49,663 nucleotides of DNA from Bacteroidales bacterium UBA6244 (lineage in GTDB: Bacteria > Bacteroidota > Bacteroidia > Bacteroidales > F082), in assembly GCA_002440885.1 (NCBI GenBank), contig DJVY01000166.1:1-49663 (forward strand), written 5' to 3'. This document shows positions 17,321-25,897 of this stretch, piece by piece. The notes beneath the pieces were generated by a model. It had not been told where the DNA came from and searched no databases. It worked only from the letters and a program-made list of their open reading frames with translations. Each line of letters begins with the position of its first letter. The stretch's first letter is position 1. The translations under genes and the position numbers were made by a program.

Positions 17321-17511
17321 GATTTCTTAAATCAGTGTTTCGAGTCCGTTGTTCATGATGTTTTTTATCTCAGCCCGCCGGGTTTTTTCAATCCGCCGGG
17401 TCGGGAAAAACAACAGGACTTCGATTTCGACCCGACGGGTTTTGCTCAACCCGGCGGGTCTGGAGATGCGGAGAAATGAATTAAACCAACCTAATCATTA
17501 TTTAAGAAATC
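17321..17511. repeat. 191-base concentric palindromic (MITE-like) element
   Basis: Three nested inverted repeats share one centre near 17416. The outer arms GATTTCTTAAAT (17321-17332) and ATTTAAGAAATC (17500-17511) pair perfectly over 12 bp. The middle arms CCCGCCGGGTT (17374-17384) and AACCCGGCGGG (17448-17458) pair perfectly over 11 bp. The inner arms at 17393-17403 and 17428-17438 pair over 10 of 11 bp. TTCAT also recurs at mirror positions between outer and middle arms. Each GC-rich unit has the form CCCG-N-CGGG or a one-base variant. No clear target duplication flanks it. It could be a decayed MITE or foldback element, or a large regulatory/terminator structure. Confidence 0.7.
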
Positions 17512-17567
17512 AAGTGACAAAAATACCATTAGTGTTTTATGTAGCCCCGTGATTAATTATAAATTCG

Positions 17568-17575
17568 TAATTTTG
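17568..17575 (+). promoter_or_regulatory. -7 promoter element for the suf operon
   Basis: TAATTTTG fits TAnnTTTG and sits 37 bases before the sufB ATG. It lies between the palindromic element and the operon. No -33 box is clear. Confidence 0.5.
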
Positions 17576-17611
17576 CAGTCTTATTTTAAATTATTCTAAA
17601 TAACAATTGTT

Positions 17612-19066
17612 ATGGCTGAAGGCAAAGATCACAACAACATATTAGATGAGGTAACTTCGGGAGAATACAAATACGGTTTTTATACAGATATAGAGATGGA
17701 TACCGCCCCAAAAGGGCTTACTGAAGATACCATTCGATTCATTTCTGCCAAAAAAAACGAACCTGAATGGATGCTTGAATTCCGGCTAAAGGCTTTTAAA
17801 TACTGGCTTACTATTGCCGAACCCAATTGGGCGCATTTGCATCACCCCCCTATTGACTATCAAGATATTATATATTATGCAGCACCGAAAAAGAAACCAA
17901 GTTTAAGCAGCTTGGATGAAGTAGATCCGGAATTACTGGACACTTTTAACAAACTTGGCATATCGCTTGAAGAACAAAAAGTACTTGCCGGTGTAGCCGT
18001 TGACGCAGTAATCGACAGTGTATCGGTAAAGACTACTTTCACCGAAACTTTGTCGAAAAAGGGGATTATCTTCTGCTCATTTAGTGAGGCCGTGAGGGAA
18101 CATCCTGAGTTGGTAAAAAAACATATGGGCTCGGTGGTTCCTTACCGCGACAACTATTTTGCAGCACTTAACTCTGCCGTTTTTAGCGATGGTTCGTTTT
18201 GCTATATCCCGAAAGGAGTGCGTTGTCCGGTGGAATTGTCGACCTATTTCAGAATAAACGCAGCCAATACCGGCCAATTTGAACGCACATTGATCGTGGC
18301 CGATGAGGGCTCGTATGTTAGCTATCTGGAAGGTTGTACTGCCCCTCAACGAGATGAAAACCAGCTCCATGCGGCCATCGTTGAAATTGTTGCCGAACAC
18401 AATGCCGAAGTAAAATACTCAACCGTCCAAAACTGGTATCCCGGCGATAAAGAGGGCAAAGGCGGAATTTATAACTTCGTTACCAAACGAGGACTGTGTA
18501 GGGGAAATCATTCAAAAATCAGCTGGACGCAGGTAGAAACGGGCTCGGCCATAACCTGGAAATACCCCTCCTGTGTGTTAAAAGGTGACAACAGCATTGG
18601 TGAGTTTTATTCGGTGGCCGTTACCAACAATTACCAGCAGGCCGACACCGGATCGAAAATGATACATCTCGGAAAGAACACCAAAAGTACCATAATCAGC
18701 AAGGGTATTTCGGCGGGTCATAGCAACAACAGCTACCGCGGAATGGTTCGTGTGGCAAAAAAAGCCACCAACTCAAGGAATTTTTCACAATGTGATTCGT
18801 TGCTGCTGGGCGATAAATGCGGAGCGCATACTTTTCCCTACATCACTACAGGCAACGAATCGTCGATTGTTGAACATGAGGCTACTACCTCCAAAATTTC
18901 TGAAGACCAATTGTTTTATTGTCAGCAGCGCGGCATCGACTCAGAAAAGGCCATCAGCCTGATCGTTAACGGATACGCGAAAGAAGTGCTCAACAAATTA
19001 CCGATGGAGTTTGCCGTAGAGGCCCAAAAGCTACTCGCCATAACCCTTGAAGGGAGTGTAGGTTAA
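17612..19066 (+). CDS. sufB: Fe-S cluster assembly protein SufB
   Basis: 484 residues with the complete SufB plan, from an N-terminal region rich in Asp/Glu to the right-handed beta-helix. The conserved scaffold Cys is Cys403 in GDKCGAHTFPYI, equivalent to Cys405 of E. coli. SufB, C and D form the scaffold complex on which clusters are built from the persulphide given by SufS and SufE. It is the first gene of an intact operon sufB-C-D-S-E followed by a DUF59 gene. Gap to sufC is 43 bases. Confidence 0.96.
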   Translation: MAEGKDHNNILDEVTSGEYKYGFYTDIEMDTAPKGLTEDTIRFISAKKNEPEWMLEFRLKAFKYWLTIAEPNWAHLHHPPIDYQDIIYYAAPKKKPSLSSLDEVDPELLDTFNKLGISLEEQKVLAGVAVDAVIDSVSVKTTFTETLSKKGIIFCSFSEAVREHPELVKKHMGSVVPYRDNYFAALNSAVFSDGSFCYIPKGVRCPVELSTYFRINAANTGQFERTLIVADEGSYVSYLEGCTAPQRDENQLHAAIVEIVAEHNAEVKYSTVQNWYPGDKEGKGGIYNFVTKRGLCRGNHSKISWTQVETGSAITWKYPSCVLKGDNSIGEFYSVAVTNNYQQADTGSKMIHLGKNTKSTIISKGISAGHSNNSYRGMVRVAKKATNSRNFSQCDSLLLGDKCGAHTFPYITTGNESSIVEHEATTSKISEDQLFYCQQRGIDSEKAISLIVNGYAKEVLNKLPMEFAVEAQKLLAITLEGSVG

Positions 19067-19109
19067 TTATAAATATAGTCAAGTCATTCAATAAAAATAA
19101 CATCATATC

Positions 19110-19868
19110 ATGCTTCTGGATATTAAAAATTTGCATGTTTCCATCAACGGAAAAGAAATACTAAAAGCGTTTAATTTAACAGTAAACAAAGGAGAAGTCC
19201 ATGCCATCATGGGACCGAACGGAACAGGAAAAAGTACACTTGCCGCAGCCATTACCGGACGCGAAGGGTATGAAATCACCCAGGGCGAAATTTGGTTTAA
19301 CGGTGAGCTTATCAACGACATGTCGCCCGACGAAAGAGCCAACAAAGGCATTTTCCTCAGTTTTCAGTATCCGGTAGAAATTCCGGGTGTCAGCATGACC
19401 AATTTTATGCGCACCGCCCTGAACGCCAAACGCGAATTTAACAACCAACCTCCTGTTTCGGCTTCGGATTTTTTGAAAAAGATGGAAGAGATGAAAAATT
19501 TGGTTGAAATTCATTCCAAACTCACCAACAGATCAGTTAATGAAGGCTTTTCCGGTGGAGAGAAAAAGAAAAACGAAATCTTCCAAATGGCTATGCTTGA
19601 GCCTACAATGGCCATTCTCGACGAAACCGACTCGGGTTTAGATATCGACGCGCTCAAAGTAGTGGCCAAAGGAGTAAATGCTTTACGGGCTGATGATAAC
19701 GGATTTGTTGTTATAACACACTATCAGCGTTTGCTCGACTTTATCGTTCCCGACTTTGTGCATGTAATGTACGATGGAAGTATTGTGAAATCCGGCGGCA
19801 AAGAGTTGGCTCTTGAGCTTGAAGCCAATGGCTATGAGTGGATTAAAGAAGCCGTCGCCGAAAAATAA
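19110..19868 (+). CDS. sufC: Fe-S cluster assembly ATPase SufC
   Basis: 252 residues of an ABC ATPase. Walker A GPNGTGKST is at 35-43, the signature is FSGGEKKKNEI (SGGEKKK form specific to SufC), and Walker B is ILDETDSGLD. SufC drives conformational change of the SufBCD scaffold. All motifs are intact. The sufD start follows 10 bases after its stop. Confidence 0.96.
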   Translation: MLLDIKNLHVSINGKEILKAFNLTVNKGEVHAIMGPNGTGKSTLAAAITGREGYEITQGEIWFNGELINDMSPDERANKGIFLSFQYPVEIPGVSMTNFMRTALNAKREFNNQPPVSASDFLKKMEEMKNLVEIHSKLTNRSVNEGFSGGEKKKNEIFQMAMLEPTMAILDETDSGLDIDALKVVAKGVNALRADDNGFVVITHYQRLLDFIVPDFVHVMYDGSIVKSGGKELALELEANGYEWIKEAVAEK

Positions 19869-19878
19869 ATACCAGCTC

Positions 19879-21288
19879 ATGAAAGAAACTAATTCTTCAG
19901 TACTCGAATCGGCTATCCTAAAAAAGTTTAGCAATTTAACCCTCGATCATGCCGATGATTCGGATTACATGACCCAAATCAGACGGCAGGCATTTGAGGC
20001 ATTCAAATCTGGCGGTTTACCCAGACGAACAGAGGAAAAATGGAAAAATTCGAAGTTTGATCAGGTTCTGGAAAATCAAATGGAGTTTTTAACCGAGAAA
20101 CCTGAATACAATACCGAAGTAAGTGAGATTTTTCATTGCTCTATTCATGGATTCACTACACAGGTGGAGGCTTTTTTAAACGGATGGTACTATACCCCCA
20201 ACAAAAATCCGCTAAAAGTTCACGACAACGGGTTGATAATAGGTAGCATAAGGGCCGCTCAACATCAATACCCCGAACTGTTTAATCTTCACTTCGGGAA
20301 AATAGCCCAACACAACCAACATGGATTTTCGGTAGTGAATATGGGTCTTTTTCAGGATGGATTGTTTATTTATGTTCCGGATGGTGTTTTTGTGGAAGAA
20401 TCTATTCAGCTGATAAAAATGGTGAATGCCGCCAAAAAGCTGATGATTAATACCCGAAACCTGGTAATTCTGGGAAAAAACAGCAGACTTTCGCTCATGC
20501 ATTGCGACGACTCGGTAAACCATCAATCGAGTTTGATTAATACAGTTTCTGAAATATTCGTCGGAGAAAACGCTACCCTCGATTTATACAAACTGCAAAA
20601 CATTAATGATGTCACCTGCCTGATTAACAGCACTTCTGTTTGGCAATCCCGCAACAGCCGTGTAAAAGTTAATGTAATTACCCTTAACGGCGGAACCATA
20701 CGCAATGAATTGAATGTGGATTTGCAGGGCGAAGGTGCAGAAGCCGACTTGAATGGCATTTACCTGATGGATAAAAAACAACAAGTCGACAACCAGGTTT
20801 TTGTAAATCACGCAGTTCCTCATTGCAACAGCTCAGAACTGTTCAAGGGTATTCTGGACGAAGAATCAACGGCCATCTTCAACGGCTACATTCATGTAAA
20901 CAAGGATGCACAAAAAACCAACGCGTTCCAACGCAACAACAACATCCTCATGACACCTGATGCCAAAGTAGATACCATGCCTTTTCTGGAAATCTATGCC
21001 GATGATGTAAAATGCAGTCACGGCGCAACCATCGGCCAGCTGGATAATGAAGCCATGTTTTATCTGCGCCAGCGTGGTATAAACGAAAAAGATGCCCGAC
21101 TCTTGCTTATGTATGCCTTTGCTGCCGAAGTTACCGACAAAATTGACATTACACCATTGCGCGTAAACATTGAAGACATGGTGAAAAAGCGCTTGCGTGG
21201 CGAGTTGTCTATCTGCGAAAAATGCGTACTGCATTGTTCCACCCCGGATATACCGCTGGAATTTGAAATAGACCTGAGTAAAATTTAA
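19879..21288 (+). CDS. sufD: Fe-S cluster assembly protein SufD
   Basis: 469 residues from ATG 19879. It has an N-terminal helical part, then the beta-helix core and the C-terminal SufBD motif (DDVKCSHGATIGQLDNEAMFYLRQRGI) with the conserved His/Cys in KCSHGAT. SufD pairs with SufB in the scaffold. An earlier in-frame ATG at 19813 overlaps sufC and is less likely than ATG 19879, which lies just after the sufC stop. sufS begins 4 bases downstream. Confidence 0.94.
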   Translation: MKETNSSVLESAILKKFSNLTLDHADDSDYMTQIRRQAFEAFKSGGLPRRTEEKWKNSKFDQVLENQMEFLTEKPEYNTEVSEIFHCSIHGFTTQVEAFLNGWYYTPNKNPLKVHDNGLIIGSIRAAQHQYPELFNLHFGKIAQHNQHGFSVVNMGLFQDGLFIYVPDGVFVEESIQLIKMVNAAKKLMINTRNLVILGKNSRLSLMHCDDSVNHQSSLINTVSEIFVGENATLDLYKLQNINDVTCLINSTSVWQSRNSRVKVNVITLNGGTIRNELNVDLQGEGAEADLNGIYLMDKKQQVDNQVFVNHAVPHCNSSELFKGILDEESTAIFNGYIHVNKDAQKTNAFQRNNNILMTPDAKVDTMPFLEIYADDVKCSHGATIGQLDNEAMFYLRQRGINEKDARLLLMYAFAAEVTDKIDITPLRVNIEDMVKKRLRGELSICEKCVLHCSTPDIPLEFEIDLSKI

Positions 21289-21291
21289 ACA

Positions 21292-22509
21292 ATGGACTAT
21301 CCTATAAACCAGATTAGAAACGATTTCCCGATTTTGTCGGAAAAAGTGTATGGCAAACCGTTGGTCTATTTCGACAATGGAGCTACCACTCAAAAACCCC
21401 GTCAGGTTATCGACCGTGTTATAAAGTACTATTACACCGAAAACAGTAACGTTCATCGGGGAGCACATCAACTTAGTAATCTGGCTACGCAGGCTTTTGA
21501 AGAAGCAAGAAATTACATAGCGCGGTTTATACATGCTGCCAGTCCGAAAGAAATTATTTTTACCCGAGGCACAACCGAATCTGTAAATTTGGTTTGCACC
21601 GGAATACAACACCTTATCCATGCCGGCGACGAAGTTGTGGTGACAGCTATGGAGCACCACAGCAACCTGGTTCCCTGGCAGCAGATGTGCGAAAAACAAG
21701 GAGCTGTTTTCCGGGTTATTCCGGTTACCGGGAGAGGGGAATTGGATTTACCTGAAGCAGAAAAAATTCTTTCAAACAGAGTAAAAATACTAGCCGTTAC
21801 CCACATCAGCAATGTACTTGGAACCATCAATCCTATCAAAAAACTGGTGGAGATGGCTCACCGTCACCATATTCCGGTATTGGTGGATGGCGCTCAGGCC
21901 ATTGCACACATCCATGTTGATGTGCAAGAATTGGATTGTGAGTTTTATGCCTTTTCGGCCCACAAGGCTTACGGACCAATGGGCGTCGGGGTGCTTTACG
22001 GAAAATCCTCCTGGCTCGAAAAGCTTTCTCCTTACCAATACGGTGGTGAAATGATCGACAGGGTTACTTTTGAAAAAACCACTTTTAACAGCCTTCCCTA
22101 CAAGTTCGAGGCCGGAACTCCAAATGTTGCAGATGTGTTGGGAATGGAAACTGCACTCCGGTATATTGGAAATCTGGGAATTGATAGCATACAACGACAC
22201 GAAGATGCCTTGCTGGAATTGGCTACCCATGAATTGTCAGCGATACCTGATGTGCGTATAATTGGTCAATCGCCATACAAAACAGCCGTGCTTTCTTTTG
22301 TTGTTGACGGGATTCATCCCTACGATTTAGGAACTTTACTCGACCAAATGGGCATCGCCGTGCGTACGGGAAATCACTGCGCCCAGCCCCTGGTTGAATT
22401 TCTCGGACTTACCGGTACGGTGAGGGCTTCGTTTGGGTTTTACAATACACCCGAAGAAGTAGCCATGTTTATTCAATCGCTTAAAAAAGCAGTGCTCATG
22501 TTAAAATAA
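21292..22509 (+). CDS. sufS: cysteine desulfurase SufS
   Basis: 405 residues. The PLP lysine is Lys225 in SAHKAYGPMG and the active-site cysteine is Cys363 in RTGNHCAQPL, matching E. coli SufS (Lys226, Cys364). N-terminal YFDNGATTQKPRQVID and VHRGAHQLS are typical of class II desulfurases. It extracts sulphur from cysteine as a persulphide and passes it to SufE. Confidence 0.96.
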   Translation: MDYPINQIRNDFPILSEKVYGKPLVYFDNGATTQKPRQVIDRVIKYYYTENSNVHRGAHQLSNLATQAFEEARNYIARFIHAASPKEIIFTRGTTESVNLVCTGIQHLIHAGDEVVVTAMEHHSNLVPWQQMCEKQGAVFRVIPVTGRGELDLPEAEKILSNRVKILAVTHISNVLGTINPIKKLVEMAHRHHIPVLVDGAQAIAHIHVDVQELDCEFYAFSAHKAYGPMGVGVLYGKSSWLEKLSPYQYGGEMIDRVTFEKTTFNSLPYKFEAGTPNVADVLGMETALRYIGNLGIDSIQRHEDALLELATHELSAIPDVRIIGQSPYKTAVLSFVVDGIHPYDLGTLLDQMGIAVRTGNHCAQPLVEFLGLTGTVRASFGFYNTPEEVAMFIQSLKKAVLMLK

Positions 22510-22515
22510 AGTGCT

Positions 22516-22947
22516 ATGACTATACAAGAAAAATCCACTTCGGTAGTGAACGAATTCTCGATGTTCGACGATTGGATGGATAAATACGCCTATCTGATTG
22601 AACTTGGAAAAGATCTGCCGGTAATAAACACTGAATACAAAACCAACAACCACTTAATATCAGGCTGTCAGTCAAGAGTCTGGCTTCATGCCGAAGAGGT
22701 GGATGGAAAGATAATATTCACTGCCGACAGCGATGCTGTAATTACCAAAGGCATTGTTTCTCTGCTCATCCGGGTATTGTCGGGGCACCGGGCCAATGAA
22801 ATCCTGGAGGCTGATTTTAACTTTCTCGAAAAAATTGGCTTGCAAGAACATTTATCACCCACCCGTGCCAATGGCCTTGCTTCGATGATCAAGCAAATTC
22901 AGCTGTACGCCAAAGCTTTTCAACTAAAATCAAAACAAAAAGAATGA
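22516..22947 (+). CDS. sufE: sulphur acceptor protein SufE
   Basis: 143 residues. The sulphur-accepting Cys51 lies in ISGCQSRVWL, the same position as in E. coli SufE. The N-terminal helix and DWMDKYAYLIELGKDLP region are typical. It takes the persulphide from SufS for delivery to SufBCD. Its stop overlaps the DUF59 start by 4 bases, so translation is coupled. Confidence 0.95.
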   Translation: MTIQEKSTSVVNEFSMFDDWMDKYAYLIELGKDLPVINTEYKTNNHLISGCQSRVWLHAEEVDGKIIFTADSDAVITKGIVSLLIRVLSGHRANEILEADFNFLEKIGLQEHLSPTRANGLASMIKQIQLYAKAFQLKSKQKE

Positions 22948-23267
22948 TGAACGCAGATGAAATCCGCGAACTGAATGAAAAAATCATTCGTGTCCTCAAG
23001 AACATTTTCGATCCGGAAATACCGGTAAACATTTATGAGCTTGGCCTCATCTACGAAGTTAACGTCAACGAAAATGGTATGGTAAAGGTTATTATGACCC
23101 TTACCGCACCCAATTGCCCCGTTGCCGAAAGCCTGCCGGCTCAGGTAAAAGAAGAAATCGGATTCCTCAGCGGTGTAACCGAAGTAGATCTTGAAATTAC
23201 TTTCGACCCGCCCTGGGATCAGGAAATGATGTCGGAGGAAGCTAAGCTTGAACTGGGATTACTTTAA
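22944..23267 (+). CDS. DUF59/MIP18 family Fe-S maturation protein (SufT-like)
   Basis: 107 residues of the PaaD/MIP18-like fold: IRVLKNIFDPEIPVNIYELGLIYEV with DPEIPVN, then MTLTAPNCPVAESLPAQVKEEI with the conserved Cys, then VDLEITFDPPWDQEMMSEEAKLELG. These proteins help mature Fe-S targets and often end suf operons. Two adjacent ATG codons (22944 and 22947) could serve as start; the first overlaps sufE by 4 bases. Confidence 0.92.
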   Translation: MMNADEIRELNEKIIRVLKNIFDPEIPVNIYELGLIYEVNVNENGMVKVIMTLTAPNCPVAESLPAQVKEEIGFLSGVTEVDLEITFDPPWDQEMMSEEAKLELGLL

Positions 23268-23280
23268 CACAAAGGACCAT

Positions 23281-23928
23281 TTGAGAGTAGTATCCCTAAA
23301 TATTGCACAGCCAAAAACCATCGTTTATAACGGGCGTGAGGAGCAAACAGGAATTTACAAAGTATCTGTTAACTATCCTGTTATGCTCACCAAAGAGGGT
23401 GTAGTCGACGATCACGTTATCGACAAACGCTACCACGGCGGTTCAGATAAGGCTTGTTATGGTTACGGATTACCTGCCTACCACTACTGGAAAACCATCT
23501 ATCCCGACATGGAAATGCCCTTTGGCCTGTTTGGTGAAAACATAACCGCCGAAGGATTAAACGAAACGCAGTTGTACATCGGACAGGTTTTTACGCTTGG
23601 AGAGGCCACCATTCAAGTATCACAACCCCGAATACCTTGTTATAAACTTGGCATACGTTTCAACGATAAAAGCATTGTAAGGCGGTTTCAACAATCAAAT
23701 TTTTCCGGCGTATATTTCCGTGTACTCAAAAATGGACATGTGTCGACAGGCGATGAATTTATTTTCCAGATATCTGATGCCAAAAAAAACATAACCGTTT
23801 CGGAAGTTTTTGGCCTGTTTCAGGGCGGAGAGTTGAATAGAAAACTCGCCGAAACGGCCTTGAACGAGCCCTATTTAGCTCATAGCATCAAAACTGATAT
23901 CCAACGAAAAATGGAAAAACTTAAATAA
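23281..23928 (+). CDS. MOSC domain-containing protein (YiiM-like)
   Basis: 215 residues. MRVVSLNIAQPKTIVYNGREEQTGIYK at the start fits YiiM-type MOSC proteins, and the conserved Cys occurs in QPRIPCYKLGI. HGGSDKACYGYG matches the HGG motif of the MOSC fold. Such proteins handle sulphur carriage or molybdenum-cofactor-linked reduction of N-hydroxylated compounds. The start is a TTG at 23281 that gives a natural N-terminus; an earlier TTG at 23248 overlaps the DUF59 gene. It sits 13 bases after that gene, so it is probably in the suf transcript. Confidence 0.85.
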   Translation: MRVVSLNIAQPKTIVYNGREEQTGIYKVSVNYPVMLTKEGVVDDHVIDKRYHGGSDKACYGYGLPAYHYWKTIYPDMEMPFGLFGENITAEGLNETQLYIGQVFTLGEATIQVSQPRIPCYKLGIRFNDKSIVRRFQQSNFSGVYFRVLKNGHVSTGDEFIFQISDAKKNITVSEVFGLFQGGELNRKLAETALNEPYLAHSIKTDIQRKMEKLK

Positions 23929-23948
23929 CACTCACTAATCTTACTAAA

Positions 23949-24308
23949 ATGAACGCATCTAAAGCAAATCTTATCAACTCTGTTACCCTGATTGTTTTCG
24001 GACTTTGGGGATATTTCGGATCTGTAACTCCATCGTTTACAGCTTTAATTCCCGTCTTTGCCGGGGTAATTCTTCTGGCCATGACTCCCGGCATAAAAAA
24101 GGACAATGCTGTAATTGGGCACATTGCCGTAGTGCTCACCTTTATTATTCTGGTGGCCTTGGTAAAACCCTTAACGGCAGGCCTTGATCATGCCGACAAC
24201 GCCGCAGCTATTCGGGTCATCATCATGATGCTCACTTCGGCATTGGCGATGGCCTATTTTGTAAAAAGCTTTATCGACGCACGCAAAAAAAAGTCCGAAT
24301 CAAAGTAG
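23949..24308 (+). CDS. small membrane protein of unknown function
   Basis: 119 residues with about four hydrophobic segments (near 10-28, 32-46, 56-75 and 88-108) and a Lys-rich cytoplasmic tail. No family was recognised. It begins 20 bases after the MOSC gene and may be the last gene of the transcript. No catalytic motif is visible. Confidence 0.7.
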   Translation: MNASKANLINSVTLIVFGLWGYFGSVTPSFTALIPVFAGVILLAMTPGIKKDNAVIGHIAVVLTFIILVALVKPLTAGLDHADNAAAIRVIIMMLTSALAMAYFVKSFIDARKKKSESK

Positions 24309-24354
24309 ATCCGGACTTAACGTTAAACTAGCAGGTTAAATGGTGTGCCGGGCA

Positions 24355-24702
24355 TTAAGCCGTTTTGGCTTTTTTCTCCAGCAACACAAGATCTGTTACT
24401 TCTATTTCGGTGATGTAGTGCTTTGCGCCTGCATCATCATCCCACGACCGGTTGATCAGCTTACCCGACACGGCCACTTCGTGTCCTTTTTGAAGGTATT
24501 TCTCAGCCACGCCGGCAAGTCCGTTGCGCAGCACAACATTGTGCCACTGGGTGTCGGTTACGCGCTCGCCCTCCTTGTTGGTATAGCTGTCGGAGGTGGC
24601 TAACGAAAAGCGGGTAATGGAACTGTTTTTACCAAATTTCTTGGTTTTTGGATCTGTTCCTAAACGGCCAATCAGTTGTACGGAATTTCTTAAAGTTGTC
24701 AT
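24355..24702 (-). CDS. ssb: single-stranded DNA-binding protein, short form without acidic tip
   Basis: 115 residues of OB-fold SSB: SVQLIGRLGTDPKTKKFGKNSSITRFSLATSDSY, TQWHNVVLRNGLAGVAEKYLQKGHEVAVSGKLINRSW. The C-terminus ends KKAKTA and lacks the acidic DDDIPF-type tip that recruits repair and replication partners. It is therefore probably a secondary SSB, not the main one. The promoter element lies at 24753-24760. Confidence 0.92.
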   Translation of the reverse strand: MTTLRNSVQLIGRLGTDPKTKKFGKNSSITRFSLATSDSYTNKEGERVTDTQWHNVVLRNGLAGVAEKYLQKGHEVAVSGKLINRSWDDDAGAKHYITEIEVTDLVLLEKKAKTA

Positions 24703-24752
24703 AATAGTAGTATTAAAGTGTGAATAAAAGTTTCGATGAACGATTGATGGAG

Positions 24753-24760
24753 CAAAAGTA
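24753..24760 (-). promoter_or_regulatory. -7 promoter element for ssb
   Basis: TACTTTTG on the minus strand, 51 bases before the ATG at 24702. Confidence 0.45.
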
Positions 24761-24934
24761 TATCGGTGAAATCAGGTTACTCGGTTAATAATCATTTACT
24801 TACGAGTTTAAGTGTTTTTAAACGAATAAAAACACGTATATTTCTCTTATTCTGACACTTGCAGTTAGGAGCTAAATGGCCGAAAAAACTGTCAAAAAAA
24901 ATCAATTAATCAAGAAACCTTTGGGTAGTTTTAG

Positions 24935-24942
24935 TATTTTTG
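24935..24942 (+). promoter_or_regulatory. -7 promoter element for the first small beta-barrel gene
   Basis: TATTTTTG matches TAnnTTTG, 44 bases before ATG 24986. The nearest TTTG upstream (24920-24923) is only 11 bases away, so the -33 box is unclear. Confidence 0.45.
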
Positions 24943-24985
24943 TTTTCAATACAAACACAAATTTATTTCTTTTAAAACAGATTTT

Positions 24986-25636
24986 ATGAAAAAAACCCTA
25001 CTTATCACTGCTTTTTTGATAGCAGTTTTTTCCTTTAACAATTTAAATGCCCAGGTAAAGGGAGGTTTTAAATTGGGAGCAGATTTCTCCAGGTTGAATA
25101 TGACTACTGATGACGAGAACGAAGACGATTTAAAGAGATTAATCTCGCCCCGGTTAGGTTTTATCATCGAAGTGCCGGTAAATGATTTCTTGTTTGTACA
25201 GGCTGGCGTATTTGGTGCTGCAAAAGGCTGGCGTGTATCGGAAGAAGATGCCGGTGATACTTATAAAGCCATGATGATTCTGGGAACAATTGACATCCCG
25301 ATTCAGTTTGGTTACAAGTACGACTTGGGCAACATCAAACTTTTTGGTATGGCAGGTCCGGTAATCTCGTACAATGTTTACTCAACGCTTGTTTACAAAT
25401 TCGGTGATGAGGATTGGGACAACGACAACAGCTACAAAATTGGTAATTCGGAAGCAGACTTTTTCAAACCACTCAATATGGGCGTAAATATCGAAGCCGG
25501 GGTTGAGCTTAACAGGTTTCAGTTTTCCGCCTTTTATATGCAGGGTCTTTCAAACCTGAACACACAGGATGGCGATAAATATACCACCAACGTTATTGGA
25601 CTTACCGCTGCCATTAAATTTGGCCGCGTCGATTAG
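24986..25636 (+). CDS. small outer-membrane beta-barrel protein (PorT/OMP_b-brl_2-like)
   Basis: 216 residues. Signal peptide LLITAFLIAVFSFNNLNA is followed by GFKLGADFSRLNM and a series of short strands ending IGLTAAIKFGRVD, as in small eight-stranded barrels of Bacteroidota. No enzymatic motif. A strong terminator follows, so it is monocistronic. Exact substrate or role is unknown; the family includes porins, adhesion-type and assembly-type proteins. Confidence 0.75.
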   Translation: MKKTLLITAFLIAVFSFNNLNAQVKGGFKLGADFSRLNMTTDDENEDDLKRLISPRLGFIIEVPVNDFLFVQAGVFGAAKGWRVSEEDAGDTYKAMMILGTIDIPIQFGYKYDLGNIKLFGMAGPVISYNVYSTLVYKFGDEDWDNDNSYKIGNSEADFFKPLNMGVNIEAGVELNRFQFSAFYMQGLSNLNTQDGDKYTTNVIGLTAAIKFGRVD

Positions 25637-25663
25637 CAATTATTCAATTTTGCAAATAAATCG

Positions 25664-25695
25664 AAAAGAGCCGGGTGATATCATCCGGCTCTTTT
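25664..25695 (+). terminator. intrinsic terminator after the small barrel gene
   Basis: AAAAGAGCCGG and CCGGCTCTTTT form a perfect 11-bp stem with an A/T-rich 10-base loop. Confidence 0.85.
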
Positions 25696-25897
25696 GTTTA
25701 TATGACCGCTTAACCCTCTCATAGTATAGTTTCTTGCCTGATTTGTCTGTAAATACTATGGGCAGTTGGGGGTATAGGTCTGCTTCATTGCAGTAATTTA
25801 CAATAAACATGCTTGAAGGTCATGCGGAAAGGTAAGGGTGTAAACCTGAAAATTGAATTTTGATTAAGCTTTGGTTAAAATAAAACCGCCTGAAGTT

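Larger units (their letters stand above)
17205..17611. other. 407-base intergenic region before suf
   Basis: No gene was found. It holds the concentric palindromic element at 17321-17511 and the suf promoter element at 17568-17575. The open frames here look like chance. Confidence 0.8.

Noticed and set aside
19813..19878. Earlier in-frame start for SufD
   Set aside because: It would overlap sufC by 56 bases and add residues unlike SufD; the ATG at 19879 follows the sufC stop.
20866..21699. 277-codon open frame antisense across sufD and sufS
   Set aside because: It runs across two intact genes with all catalytic residues; no independent evidence.
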